A stretch of 64,000 nucleotides of DNA from Variovorax paradoxus (GCF_022009635.1 NZ_CP091716.1:4479001-4543000); one strand, 5' to 3'. Shown: positions 1 through 8,442, counted from the stretch's first letter. The notes: generated by a model from the letters alone, not told the origin. Numbers and translations: made by a program.

Positions 1-1
1 G

Positions 2-1063
2 CATGAATGGTCGCAGGGCGTCACCGGCCACAACCACGGCTTCGGGCCGTCGCGCAATCCGTTCGACAGCACGCGCGTCACCGGCGGCTCGAGCGGCGGC
101 AATGCGGCGCTGCTGGGCCTGCGCGCCGCGCCGGTCGCCATCGGCACCGACACGGGCGGCTCGGTGCGCGTGCCGGCCGCGCTGTGCGGGCTGGTCGGCT
201 ACAGGCCCACGGTGCACCGCTGGCCGGACGACGGGCTGGTGCCGATCTCACCGACCTTCGACACGGCGGGCGTCATGGCCCGCTGCGTGGACGACTGCGT
301 GCTGGTCGACCATGCGGTCGCCGGCGGCCCGCTGCGGCTGGCCGCGATGCCGCTCATGGGCGTGCGACTGGGCGTGCCGGAGGCTTACTTCTGGGAAGAA
401 CTCGATCCGCCCGTGGCCGAACTCGCCCGCGAGAGCCTGCACGCCCTTCAGACGGCTGGCGCCGTGCTGGTGCCCTGCGATCTTGCGGAAGCCGGCGCAC
501 TATTCCAGAAAGGATCGATGTCGATCTCGTTGCACGAGATCCTGCCCGCGCTGGCCGCGTACTTCGCACGCCATGAGCGCCCATTCGATGCACGCGCGCT
601 GACCGATGCGGTGGCGAGCCCCGATGTTCGCCCGCTGTTCGAGCGGCTGTTCGGCGACAGCGCCATCACGCCCGAGGCGTACGCGCATGCGCTGCATGTG
701 CTGCGGCCCCGCATGCAGGCGGCCTACCGCGATTGCTTCGCCCGGCACGACATCGCCGCGCTGGTGTTCCCGACCAGCCCGCTGACCGCCGCGCGCATCG
801 GCGAGGACGTGCAGGTCACGCTTTGCGGGCGACCGACCTCGGCTTTTTCCGCCTACATCCGCAACACCGGGCCGGCCGGCATGGCCGGGCTGCCGGCCGT
901 GAGCCTGCCGATCGGACTGACGCGCGACCGGCTCCCCGCCGGGCTGGAACTCACCGGCCCCGAAGGCGCCGATTCGATGCTGCTGGCGCTGGCGCTGGGG
1001 GTCGAATCCGCGCTGCCGCCAGCACCGGTTCCGGCCGCATTGCAAGGGCTGAACGGCGGCTGA
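2..1063 (+). CDS. Amidase-signature family amidohydrolase, 5' end missing
   Basis: The reading frame is open from the window edge, so the N-terminus, including the catalytic lysine of the family, lies outside. The visible part starts close to the amidase signature: GGSSGGNAA carries the cis-serine region, and GTDTGGSVRVPAA carries the nucleophilic serine in its GGSxR context. The rest reads as a complete C-terminal half ending in a TGA. Family members hydrolyse amide bonds in the cytoplasm; indoleacetamide, mandelamide and aliphatic amides are all known substrates, and the sequence alone does not choose between them. The nearby ring-cleavage genes make an aromatic amide possible, but they lie on the other strand with a gap, so this is only inference. 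Confidence 0.9.
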   Translation, partial: HEWSQGVTGHNHGFGPSRNPFDSTRVTGGSSGGNAALLGLRAAPVAIGTDTGGSVRVPAALCGLVGYRPTVHRWPDDGLVPISPTFDTAGVMARCVDDCVLVDHAVAGGPLRLAAMPLMGVRLGVPEAYFWEELDPPVAELARESLHALQTAGAVLVPCDLAEAGALFQKGSMSISLHEILPALAAYFARHERPFDARALTDAVASPDVRPLFERLFGDSAITPEAYAHALHVLRPRMQAAYRDCFARHDIAALVFPTSPLTAARIGEDVQVTLCGRPTSAFSAYIRNTGPAGMAGLPAVSLPIGLTRDRLPAGLELTGPEGADSMLLALALGVESALPPAPVPAALQGLNGG

Positions 1064-1142
1064 AACCCGCATCGCCAAAGCACTACATCCCTTCGCGCAT
1101 CAGGCCTTCACGCGTCGCCGCGCAATCGGCGATGCTAGGGGC

Positions 1143-1457
1143 ATGCCGATCGCAAATTCAGCGAATTCCCAGCCGCACCACCGCCCCGGATGGCGCACCG
1201 CCGCGCTGATCTACACGGTCGCGGGAACGGTATGCATCCTCGGCTGCGCACTGGTGCCGGAGAGCGACGTGGGCATGCTCGTGGCCATCGCGGGCGGACT
1301 GCCGTGGTCGCTGAGCCTGCTGACGCTGGGGCTGTCGCCGGGCGTGGCGCACACGGCGCTGCTGATGCTCACCGGCAGCTGGGCGGTCAATGCCGCGCTG
1401 CTGTGGTGGCTGGCGCTGCGGAGGCCGGGCCACCATTCGCCGTCGCACCCGGCCTGA
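1143..1457 (+). CDS. Small membrane protein of unknown function
   Basis: A 104-residue protein with a hydrophilic, His- and Asn-rich first 17 residues and then three likely membrane segments (roughly residues 20-38, 43-64 and 70-92). The C-terminus is short and basic. I do not recognise the family. It sits 79 bases after the amidase and converges with the hydrolase gene that follows. Codon use is GC-rich in third positions, like its neighbours, which supports it being real. The start has no strong ribosome binding site, so the true start is uncertain. Confidence 0.55.
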   Translation: MPIANSANSQPHHRPGWRTAALIYTVAGTVCILGCALVPESDVGMLVAIAGGLPWSLSLLTLGLSPGVAHTALLMLTGSWAVNAALLWWLALRRPGHHSPSHPA

Positions 1458-1478
1458 GCCGGCGGCCCTGGAGAAATA

Positions 1479-2339
1479 TCAGCCGCGCGGCTCGTCGGCC
1501 ACCGGGTTCGAGAGCAGGCCGACGCCTTCGATTTCCACCTCGCACACGTCGCCGGCCTTCATGAAGACCTGCGGATTGCGCGCCAACCCCACGCCCGATG
1601 GCGTGCCCGCGATGATGATGTCGCCCGGCTGCAGCGCGAAGGGCTCGGAGCACACCGACACCAGCGTGGCCACGTCGAAGATCATGTCGCGCGTGTTGGC
1701 GTCCTGCAGCACGGTGCCGTTCAAGCGGGTCTGCAGCCGCAGGCCGGCGGCGCCCGCGGGCAGTTCGTCGGCGGTGACGAACTCGGGGCCGAAGGAGCCC
1801 GAGCGGTCGAAGTTCTTGCCCATCATCCATTGCGCGGACTTGAACTGGTAGTCGCGGATCGAGCCGTCGTTGAACACCGAATAGCCGGCCACGTGGTTCA
1901 GCGCCTCGCCCTTCGAGATGTAGCGCCCGGCCTTGCCGATGACGACGAGCAGCTCGCCCTCGTAGTCGAACTGCGTCGACACGTGCGGGCGCACGATGGG
2001 CTGGTTGTGCCCGACCCACGACGAAGGGAAGCGATGGAACAGCACCGGGTAGCTCGGCGGCTCGAATTTGCTCTCGGCCGCATGGTCGATGTAGTTCAGC
2101 CCGACCGCGATGGCCTTGGAAGGCGACTGCACCGGCGGCAGCCAGTCGATGCCGGACAGCGGCAGCCGCGCGCGGGCGGCCTGGCCCGCCTTCTTCGCGG
2201 CGGCCAGGGCGTCGGGGCCGCCGCGCAGCAATTCGTCGAGCGTGGCGGGCAGGCCTTCGGCCGTGAGGTTGACGACTTCGCTGTCGAGGCGCAGGCCGAG
2301 GGCGGGCTTGCCGTTGTGTTGAAAGGCCAGGAGGCGCAT
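1479..2339 (-). CDS. Fumarylacetoacetate hydrolase family protein
   Basis: This 286-residue protein has the FAH fold typical of 2-keto-4-pentenoate hydratases, acylpyruvate hydrolases and 2-oxohepta-3-ene-dioate isomerases. The metal-binding residues are visible: E127 and E129 in YEGELLVVIG and D158 in VFNDGS. The motif GDIIIAGTPSGVG near the C-terminus is also family-typical. I chose the ATG giving MRLLAFQHNG, because the longer frame upstream has no family similarity. It lies 46 bases downstream of a type I extradiol dioxygenase on the same strand, so it probably processes the ring-cleavage product of that enzyme, by hydrolysis or hydration. The exact substrate cannot be read from sequence. 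Confidence 0.93.
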   Translation of the reverse strand: MRLLAFQHNGKPALGLRLDSEVVNLTAEGLPATLDELLRGGPDALAAAKKAGQAARARLPLSGIDWLPPVQSPSKAIAVGLNYIDHAAESKFEPPSYPVLFHRFPSSWVGHNQPIVRPHVSTQFDYEGELLVVIGKAGRYISKGEALNHVAGYSVFNDGSIRDYQFKSAQWMMGKNFDRSGSFGPEFVTADELPAGAAGLRLQTRLNGTVLQDANTRDMIFDVATLVSVCSEPFALQPGDIIIAGTPSGVGLARNPQVFMKAGDVCEVEIEGVGLLSNPVADEPRG

Positions 2340-2385
2340 GTGATTTCCTAGTGGGTGGGAACGGGAGTTGAAGGACGGAAGATGG

Positions 2386-3369
2386 CTAGGCCCCGGCGGC
2401 CGGCGCCTCGATCTCGAAATTGGTGATGAAGTCTTCCGGCACCCGGGGGCCCCAGGCGTAGAAGGAGTCTTCGGGCGGATGGTCGGCGGCGCGCCAGTCG
2501 AAGTCGCCGGGCACGAAGTCCATGTCGCAGGAGTACTCCGAGTAGCTGCCCCACGGGTCGCGCACATAGTGGAAGTAGTTCGAGCCCAGCACATGGCGCC
2601 CCACGCCCCAGCCGCGCACATGGCCGGCGGCAAACATCTGCTCCATGCCGCGGCCGACCTCGTCGATGTCGGCGACGTCCCAGCTCAGGTGGTGCAGCCC
2701 CGGGCCGCTTGAGCGGGCCATTGCGATCAGGTGGTGGTCGCTGCCGTGCACGCCATGCATGAAGACGATGTGGTCGCCCGAACGGTCGGTCACGCGCAGG
2801 CCCAGCGCGTCTTCGTAGAAGCGCACGGCCTCGGGCACCTTGGCGCAGAACATCAGGATGTGCGAGAGCCGGCGCGGATGCACCTTCGGTATGCGCGAGC
2901 GGTTGAGCGAGGCGCCCGTGCCCACGGGCGGACGCGGCGCCACGACCGGCTCGCTGCCCTCGTCGGGCGCGCTCTTCGCCGCCACCACGATCTGCACCGC
3001 GAAACCTTCGGGGTGCAGCACCCACAGGCCGCGATCGTCGCCCAGCGGATGCGGCGCGCAGCGCGGCACCTCCAGCCGCGCGATGCGCTCGGCGATGGCG
3101 TCGAAGTCTTCCTCGAAGCAGGCGAAGCGCAGGTACTGCAGCTTCTTCACGCCGGGCGCCTGGTGCAGCGAGCCCCAGGCATGCGGATGGCCGAGCGTGT
3201 ACAGGTCGAGCCGGCCGCCCTCGCGCCTGGGCTGCAGGCCGAAGGCGTCGTAGAAGTGCTCGGCCTTGTCGAGGTCGGGCACCGTGAAGACGAAGGCGTC
3301 GAGCGAATGAACGCTGTGGAGTGCCGCGCGGTGTGCGCTCTTGCGGGTGCGAAGCTGGATCTCGGCCAT
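2386..3369 (-). CDS. Type I extradiol ring-cleavage dioxygenase (VOC family)
   Basis: A 327-residue, two-domain vicinal-oxygen-chelate protein. The iron ligands of the catalytic C-terminal domain are in place: H170 (RLSHILMF), H226 or H227 (GLHHLSWD) and E278 (SYSEYSCD). The conserved H212/H213 and Y268 region is also present. The N-terminal domain has degenerate copies of the same modules, as usual. Such enzymes open catechol-type rings next to the hydroxyls (meta cleavage). The following FAH-family gene would handle the product, and a GntR regulator is transcribed divergently. The substrate (catechol, homoprotocatechuate, biphenyl-type or other) is not determinable here. It starts at an ATG about 30 bases from the AT-rich palindrome. 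Confidence 0.93.
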   Translation of the reverse strand: MAEIQLRTRKSAHRAALHSVHSLDAFVFTVPDLDKAEHFYDAFGLQPRREGGRLDLYTLGHPHAWGSLHQAPGVKKLQYLRFACFEEDFDAIAERIARLEVPRCAPHPLGDDRGLWVLHPEGFAVQIVVAAKSAPDEGSEPVVAPRPPVGTGASLNRSRIPKVHPRRLSHILMFCAKVPEAVRFYEDALGLRVTDRSGDHIVFMHGVHGSDHHLIAMARSSGPGLHHLSWDVADIDEVGRGMEQMFAAGHVRGWGVGRHVLGSNYFHYVRDPWGSYSEYSCDMDFVPGDFDWRAADHPPEDSFYAWGPRVPEDFITNFEIEAPAAGA

Positions 3370-3400
3370 GTCGTTTGTCTCCGTTTGGCTGTCGGTGTTT

Positions 3401-3425
3401 TTTCAAATAATATATTATTTTGAAA
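3401..3425. promoter_or_regulatory. AT-rich palindrome, candidate GntR operator
   Basis: The core AAATAATATATTATTT (3405-3420) is a perfect 16-base palindrome, flanked by TTTC on the left and GAAA on the right one base further out. It stands out in GC-rich DNA. It lies 31 bases from the dioxygenase start and about 80 bases before the GntR start, so one dimer bound here could control both divergent units and may cover their -10 regions. The binding protein is inferred from position. Confidence 0.6.
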
Positions 3426-3506
3426 TCAGTATATTGTTTTGGCGTTTATCCATCAACGATGCCGGCAAGTAACATCAGCCGCTTTTCGCGGTGTGACGGG
3501 AGCGCA

Positions 3507-4196
3507 ATGAACGAAAAGACAAAGGGCATGAGCCAGACGCGCCAGGTATTCACCGAGCTGCGCGCGGCCATCGTGGGCGGCCGGATGCTGCCGGGCTCCA
3601 AACTCAACATCGCCGCACTGGCGGACGAGCTCGACGTGAGTGCCGGCGCGGTGCGCGAAGGGCTGGCAATGCTGGAGGCCGAGGCGCTGGTGGTGTCGGA
3701 GCCGGCGCGCGGCTATCGCGTGAGCCCGATCTCCGAGACCGACCTGGAAGAACTGGTGAAGGCCCGCATCGAGATAGAAAAGCTGTGCCTGGCCGAAGCC
3801 ATCCGCCACGGCGACCTGGCCTGGGAAGGCAGCGTGGTCTCGGCGCACCACCGGCTGTCGCGCCTTGCCGAGCGGGACGCGGCCATGCCCTCGATGCTGA
3901 GCGCCGAATGGACGGCCAGCCACGCGGACTTCCACAACGCGCTGGTGGCGGGCTGCCCCAACAGCTGGCTGCTGCGCATGCACCAGATGCTCTATCAGCA
4001 GAGCGAACGCTACCGGCAACTGTCGGCGCCGCTTTCCACTCAGAAACGCGATGTGCGCGCCGAGCACCAGGCGCTGCTCGACGCGGTGCTCAACCGCGAC
4101 ATCCAGACGGCGCAAACCCTGATCGCCGAGCACCTGCAGACCACCGGCCGCGTGCTGCTGGCCGCGCTGAAGGCCAATCCGCCGGCGGACAAGTAA
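3507..4196 (+). CDS. GntR family (FadR-type) transcriptional regulator
   Basis: A 229-residue regulator. Residues 8-75 form the winged helix-turn-helix; the typical pattern of LRAAIVGGRMLPGSKLN followed by LADELDVSAGAVREGLAMLEAEALV is present. The rest is an all-helical FCD ligand-binding domain, with EARIEIEKL-like and AEHQALLDAVL patterns and histidines that could bind a metal or acid ligand. I chose the ATG at 3507 because GGGAG lies 8 bases upstream; a longer frame starting at 3420 would overlap the palindrome. It is divergent from the extradiol dioxygenase-hydrolase pair and most likely represses it until a pathway intermediate, probably a carboxylic acid, is present. Confidence 0.9.
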   Translation: MNEKTKGMSQTRQVFTELRAAIVGGRMLPGSKLNIAALADELDVSAGAVREGLAMLEAEALVVSEPARGYRVSPISETDLEELVKARIEIEKLCLAEAIRHGDLAWEGSVVSAHHRLSRLAERDAAMPSMLSAEWTASHADFHNALVAGCPNSWLLRMHQMLYQQSERYRQLSAPLSTQKRDVRAEHQALLDAVLNRDIQTAQTLIAEHLQTTGRVLLAALKANPPADK

Positions 4197-4314
4197 GCCG
4201 GCGAGGCAGCCAGCCATTGCGCCGGCGCATCACAGCTATATCGGGCGCCCTCTTCTTGCGATGCCCTCTCGCGCGCAAGCTCCCTGGTGATTCATTCACC
4301 ACAAGGAGCTTTCG

Positions 4315-4887
4315 ATGTTCGCGATGCAGTATTCGCACAGACTTCCCGCCGACTACGACATGCAGGTCATCCGCCAGCGCGCGACCCGGCGCGGCCCGCT
4401 GTGGGACGACACCGAGGGGCTGGTCTTCAAGGCCTTCGTCTCGCAGGAGCGCGGACAGCACGGCGCCGCGGGCCATCTGTATGCGTCGGTCTACCTGTGG
4501 CTCGACACCCAGGCGCCCGCGCGCTTTCTCATGGGGGAGCGCTTCCTGAGCGTGATCGACTCGTTCGGCCGGCCGAGCGTGGAAGCATGGCTGCCGCTCG
4601 ATGCACGTGCCGGCGCGGGCAGTGCGCGCAAGGCTCTGTCGCTGTACCGCGAAGAACAGTCGATCGACGCAACCGCCGATCGCGCCGCGCTGCATGCGGC
4701 GGAAACCGAAACCAACCGTCAGCTTGCCGCGCAGCCGGACACGGTCGCGGTGTGGACGGTGCTCGACCTCGCGGCTTGGCGCCTGGTGCGCTTCACGCTG
4801 TCGGCACGCGCCGTCGAGGCGGTCGATGCCGCCACGGTCTACGAAGTGCTGTACCTCGCCAGGCCGGGCCTGGGGCAACTGGCATGA
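4315..4887 (+). CDS. DUF4865 family protein
   Basis: A 190-residue soluble protein that resembles the DUF4865 family, whose members begin with an MQYSHRLPADYDM-like stretch as seen here (residues 4-16). The family function is unknown. The region around ERFLSVIDSFGRPSVEAWLP looks like a ferredoxin-like or monooxygenase-like fold (inference only). The start is well supported: AAGGAG sits about 8 bases before the ATG. The stop overlaps the start of the next very short gene by ATGA, so the two are probably translated together. A LysR gene converges with the pair from the right. Confidence 0.85.
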   Translation: MFAMQYSHRLPADYDMQVIRQRATRRGPLWDDTEGLVFKAFVSQERGQHGAAGHLYASVYLWLDTQAPARFLMGERFLSVIDSFGRPSVEAWLPLDARAGAGSARKALSLYREEQSIDATADRAALHAAETETNRQLAAQPDTVAVWTVLDLAAWRLVRFTLSARAVEAVDAATVYEVLYLARPGLGQLA

Positions 4888-5009
4888 CACGCATACGCCG
4901 CGCCGAAATGTGCCTGGCGCATCTGGCAAGCGTGGGCGCAGTGGCCGCGTTGCTCTGCGGCGTAGCGGTGCTGCTGGCCGAACTGGCCCGGCGCTTCATC
5001 GCAGCCTAG
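4884..5009 (+). CDS. 41-residue single-pass membrane peptide
   Basis: A short frame that starts inside the stop codon of the DUF4865 gene (ATGA overlap). The product has a basic N-terminus (MTRIRRAE), one hydrophobic stretch (about residues 14-34, LASVGAVAALLCGVAVLLAE) and a basic end (ARRFIAA). This is the usual layout of a small inner-membrane protein. No family is recognised. Its reality rests on the overlap and the clean transmembrane pattern; there is no independent ribosome binding site, so translation would depend on coupling. Confidence 0.5.
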   Translation: MTRIRRAEMCLAHLASVGAVAALLCGVAVLLAELARRFIAA

Positions 5010-5024
5010 CGGTGCCGCCAGCCG

Positions 5025-5876
5025 CTACGCGGCGGTCGAACGGATCGCCGCCGCCAGGGTGCGCAGTGCGCTGCGGGCCTGGGCGTCGGACACGCCGGTG
5101 TGCAGCACCACCTCGCGCGAAGGCAACGGCGGCAAACCCAACACCGGGCCCACGTCGACCGTGCCGAGCGGCGCCACGCGGCGCCCGAGCGCGGCCACTG
5201 CAAGCCCCGCCGACACCGCCGCCCCGATCGTCAACACGCCGCCACCCACGAACACTTCGGTCCAGGGCACGCCGCCTTCGGCAAGCGTCGCGATGGCCAT
5301 GCTGCGCACGCTGCAGGGCTCGGCCTGCGTGGCCAGCCGCAGCGGCTCGCCGGAGCGGTGCACGAAGTCGGGCGCGGCCATCCAGCCGAACTGCTCTTCG
5401 AGCAACACTTCTCCATCGAGCCGGCGGCTGTCGTGCCGCAGGATGACGACCGCGTCGATCTCGCCGCGGTCGAAGGCATCGAGCAGGTCGCGCGATGTGG
5501 AAACGCGGATTTCCATCACCACGCGCGGCTCGGCGTCCTTCATGCGTCGCAGCAGCAAGGGCAGCTCGGCGCCCACGATGTGATGGCTGATGCCGACCAC
5601 CAGCCGGCGTGCCTGCGTGCCGAAGGCGTCGAGCGCGCCGTCATGCGCGGCCAGCAGATGCCGCGCGGACGGCAGAAAGGCCAGCCCTTCGGCGGACAGC
5701 CGCACCTGCCGTGGCGTGCGCTCGAGGAGGCGCCGGCCCAGCGCATCCTCGAGCCGCTTCACCTTCAGGCTCACGGCCGACTGCGAACTGTCCATGGCCT
5801 CGGCGGCCCGCGTGAAGCTCTTGAGGTCGGCCACGCGGATGAAGGCCTGCACGGCCTCGATGTCGAGAGTCTTCAT
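5025..5876 (-). CDS. LysR family transcriptional regulator
   Basis: A 283-residue LysR-type protein. The helix-turn-helix occupies about residues 5-60 (VQAFIRVADLKSFTRAAEAM, then SQSAVSLKVKRLEDALG), and a periplasmic-binding-protein-like effector domain starts near residue 90. It is divergent from the D-threonine aldolase-like gene, with 73 bases between start codons, which is the classic arrangement for a LysR protein that controls its neighbour and itself. A small GCAC-N6-GTGC repeat in that gap may be its site. The effector is unknown; an amino acid would fit the neighbour. Confidence 0.92.
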   Translation of the reverse strand: MKTLDIEAVQAFIRVADLKSFTRAAEAMDSSQSAVSLKVKRLEDALGRRLLERTPRQVRLSAEGLAFLPSARHLLAAHDGALDAFGTQARRLVVGISHHIVGAELPLLLRRMKDAEPRVVMEIRVSTSRDLLDAFDRGEIDAVVILRHDSRRLDGEVLLEEQFGWMAAPDFVHRSGEPLRLATQAEPCSVRSMAIATLAEGGVPWTEVFVGGGVLTIGAAVSAGLAVAALGRRVAPLGTVDVGPVLGLPPLPSREVVLHTGVSDAQARSALRTLAAAIRSTAA

Positions 5877-5898
5877 TTCGATGCGATCATTTCACAAC

Positions 5899-5912
5899 GC
5901 ACTTTTTCGTGC
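5899..5912. promoter_or_regulatory. Short inverted repeat in the LysR divergent promoter
   Basis: GCAC-TTTTTC-GTGC is a 4-bp interrupted palindrome in the 73-base gap between the LysR start and the aldolase-like start. LysR proteins bind interrupted dyads of this kind, but a 4-bp arm is short and could be chance. Confidence 0.3.
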
Positions 5913-5949
5913 ACCGCACGCTTCAACCCTCCCGCAAAGGCTTTCCACG

Positions 5950-7098
5950 ATGTTCCTGGACACGCAACCCAACGCGCCGCTGATCGGTGCGGCCAACGGC
6001 CGCCAACAGCTCGACACGCCCGCGCTGCTGATCGACCTGCCCGCCATGACGCGCAACATCGAACGCATGGCCGCCTTCGCCAAGTCGCGCGGCATCGGGC
6101 TGCGCCCGCACGTGAAGACGCACAAGTCGGTCGAGATCGCAAAGCGCCAGGTGGCGGCCGGCGCCATCGGCGTGAGCTGCGTCACGATGGGCGAGGCAGA
6201 AGTGATGGTCGAGGGCGGCATTCCGGGCGTGCTGATCACCTCGCCGGCCGTCACGCCGAGCAAGATCGCGCGCCTCGTCAAGCTCGCGCAGCGTGCCCGA
6301 CCGGGCGACGTGATGGTGGTGGTCGACAACCCGCGCAACCTGGCCGACCTGGCGCAGGCCGCCGGCGCGCTGGCGCACCCGCTCGACGTGCTGGTGGACT
6401 ACGGAGCGGGCTACAACCGCACCGGCGCCGCCACGCAGGCGCAGGTGCTGGAACTCGCCGCGCTGGTGGCGGCCGAGCCGCGCCTGCGGCTGCGCGGGTT
6501 GCAGTCGTATGCGGGCAACCTGCAGCACATCGTGGAGCGCGACAAGCGCAGCGCGGCTGCCGCAGGCCTGCGCGAGACCGTGGCGGGCATCGTCGCGGAG
6601 GCCGAACGCCAAGGCCTGCGCTTCGAGATCGTGACGGGCGCGGGCACCGGCACGCACGACCTCGACTCGCAGGAAAACGCCTTCACCGAACTGCAGGCCG
6701 GCTCTTATGTCTTCATGGACGCGGAGTACACGGGCGTGCTGACCTCGGGCGGACAGCCCTCGCCCTTCGAGGTGTCGCTGTTCGTGCAGACGGCCGTGGT
6801 CAGCGCCAACGCGGCGGAGTGGGTCACGGTCGATGGCGGCACCAAGTGCTTTTCGACCGACAGCGGCGCGCCGCTGGTGGCGCGCGGCGTGGATACCGCG
6901 ACGAGCCGCTACGCCTTCTTCGGCGACGAGCACGGCAAGCTGCTGCTGCCCGCCGACGCACGGCCCGCGCTTGGCGCGCGCGTCGAGTTCGTCACGCCGC
7001 ACTGCGACCCGACGGTCAACCTGCACGACGCGTACCACGTGGTCGAGGGCGACACGCTGGTCGCGATCTGGCCGGTGGATGCGCGCGGCAAGCGATAG
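5950..7098 (+). CDS. D-threonine aldolase-like PLP enzyme (DSD1/alanine racemase fold)
   Basis: A 382-residue fold-type III PLP enzyme. RPHVKTHKS (residues 52-60) carries the likely Schiff-base lysine, K56. The C-terminal metal site reads H351-C352-D353. In D-threonine aldolases the ligands are a His and an Asp two residues later, which this matches better than the His-x-Cys of eukaryote-type D-serine dehydratases. The likely reaction is cleavage of D-threonine or another D-3-hydroxyamino acid to glycine and an aldehyde, with Mn or a similar ion; D-serine dehydration remains possible. The start at MFLDTQP was chosen because the upstream frame runs through the divergent LysR promoter. Cytoplasmic; probably controlled by the LysR protein. 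Confidence 0.88.
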   Translation: MFLDTQPNAPLIGAANGRQQLDTPALLIDLPAMTRNIERMAAFAKSRGIGLRPHVKTHKSVEIAKRQVAAGAIGVSCVTMGEAEVMVEGGIPGVLITSPAVTPSKIARLVKLAQRARPGDVMVVVDNPRNLADLAQAAGALAHPLDVLVDYGAGYNRTGAATQAQVLELAALVAAEPRLRLRGLQSYAGNLQHIVERDKRSAAAAGLRETVAGIVAEAERQGLRFEIVTGAGTGTHDLDSQENAFTELQAGSYVFMDAEYTGVLTSGGQPSPFEVSLFVQTAVVSANAAEWVTVDGGTKCFSTDSGAPLVARGVDTATSRYAFFGDEHGKLLLPADARPALGARVEFVTPHCDPTVNLHDAYHVVEGDTLVAIWPVDARGKR

Positions 7099-7164
7099 GC
7101 GGCATAAGAAAACTCGAAAAGCGCATTTCACAAGCACGGCGCGGCGGCGGACAGTCGGGGCCAC

Positions 7165-8439
7165 ATGGAATCCCTCATCGACGCAACGACGTCCCCCGCC
7201 ACGCACGGCGGCAGCGGCGCGCAGGCCCCCCAGGCCCCTTCTTCCCGGCAGCTCTTCGCGCGCTTCCGCCCCATCTTCCAGCGCATCGCAGAACGCGCGG
7301 CGCAGCGCGAGAACGACCGCGAGCTCGCCTACGAACCGGTGGCATGGCTCAATGCCGAGCACTTCGGCGCATTGCGCGTGCCGCTCGAGCATGGCGGCAT
7401 CGGCGCCTCGGTCGAGCAGCTCTACGACCTGCTGATCGAACTCGGTGAAGCCGACTCCAACCTGCCGCAGATATTGCGCGCGCACTTCGGCTTCATCGAA
7501 CGGCTGCTCGCCGAGATCGACCCCGCATTGCACGGGCCATGGATGCGCCTGGCGGCCGAGGGCGTGATCTTCGGCAACGCCACCACCGAACTGGGCGACG
7601 GCTCGCTCAGCACCATGCAGACCACGCTGAAGCCCGACGGCGACGCATGGCTGCTCGACGGCGACAAGTACTACAGCACCGGCACGCTGTACGCGGACTG
7701 GATCTCGGTGTCGGCGCAGCGGATGAACGCCGACGGCAGCAGCGAACGCGTGATCGCGCTGGTGCCCGCGCAGGCCGAAGGCGTGGAGCGCATCGACGAC
7801 TGGCGCGGTTTCGGCCAACGCCTGAGCGCATCGGGCACCACGCGCTTTCGCAACGTGCGGGTGAAGCCGGGCAACGTGCTGCTGTACGTGCGCGACCAGC
7901 CCACGCCGCTCACCGCGCATTTCCAGCTGACGCACCTGGCGACGCTGGCCGGCATCGCACGGGCCATCGTGCGCGACGCAGTGGCCTTCGTGCAGCCGCG
8001 CAAGCGCGTCTACAGCCACGGCAGCGGCGACACGCCGCGCGAAGATCCGCTGGTGCAGCAGGTGATCGGGCAATTGGCGAGCACGGCCTTCATCGCGGCG
8101 TCCACGGTGCAGGCGGTGGCGCGCGGCCTCGATGAAGTCGACGGATTCCGCCAGCGCAACGAGGCAGCGCCCGAGAGCCTGCTGTTCGAAGTGGAACTGA
8201 ACACCGCCAAGGCCCAGGCCGGCATCGTCGACCTGGTGCTGCAAGCCGGCACGCGGCTGTTCGACATCGGCGGCGCGTCGGCGCTGCAGGAAGACCGGCG
8301 GCTCGACCGGCACTGGCGCAATGCGCGCACGCTGGCGTCGCACAACCCGACGATCTACAAGGGCCGCGTGGTGGGCGACCACCTGCTCAACGGCGCAAGG
8401 CCGACCTTCTATTGGGCGGTGGGGGCTGTCGCGTCCTGA
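7165..8439 (+). CDS. Acyl-CoA dehydrogenase-fold flavin monooxygenase (DszC/SfnB-like)
   Basis: A 424-residue protein of the acyl-CoA dehydrogenase fold: an N-terminal helical domain, a middle beta domain with the FGNATTELGDGS stretch, and a C-terminal helical domain. The C-terminal RHWRNARTLASHNP is like that of DszC-type FMNH2-dependent monooxygenases that oxidise organosulfur compounds, rather than true fatty-acyl dehydrogenases. The first 25 residues are low-complexity (Gly/Ala/Pro). It follows the aldolase-like gene by 66 bases on the same strand but without an obvious shared pathway. A role in sulfur-source use is inference; no flavin reductase or sulfonate transporter is seen nearby. 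Confidence 0.85.
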   Translation: MESLIDATTSPATHGGSGAQAPQAPSSRQLFARFRPIFQRIAERAAQRENDRELAYEPVAWLNAEHFGALRVPLEHGGIGASVEQLYDLLIELGEADSNLPQILRAHFGFIERLLAEIDPALHGPWMRLAAEGVIFGNATTELGDGSLSTMQTTLKPDGDAWLLDGDKYYSTGTLYADWISVSAQRMNADGSSERVIALVPAQAEGVERIDDWRGFGQRLSASGTTRFRNVRVKPGNVLLYVRDQPTPLTAHFQLTHLATLAGIARAIVRDAVAFVQPRKRVYSHGSGDTPREDPLVQQVIGQLASTAFIAASTVQAVARGLDEVDGFRQRNEAAPESLLFEVELNTAKAQAGIVDLVLQAGTRLFDIGGASALQEDRRLDRHWRNARTLASHNPTIYKGRVVGDHLLNGARPTFYWAVGAVAS

Positions 8440-8442
8440 GGC

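Noticed and set aside
5100..7448. Open frame of 782 codons across the LysR and aldolase-like genes
   Set aside because: It crosses two real genes in another frame and is Arg/Gly/His-rich, a GC artefact.
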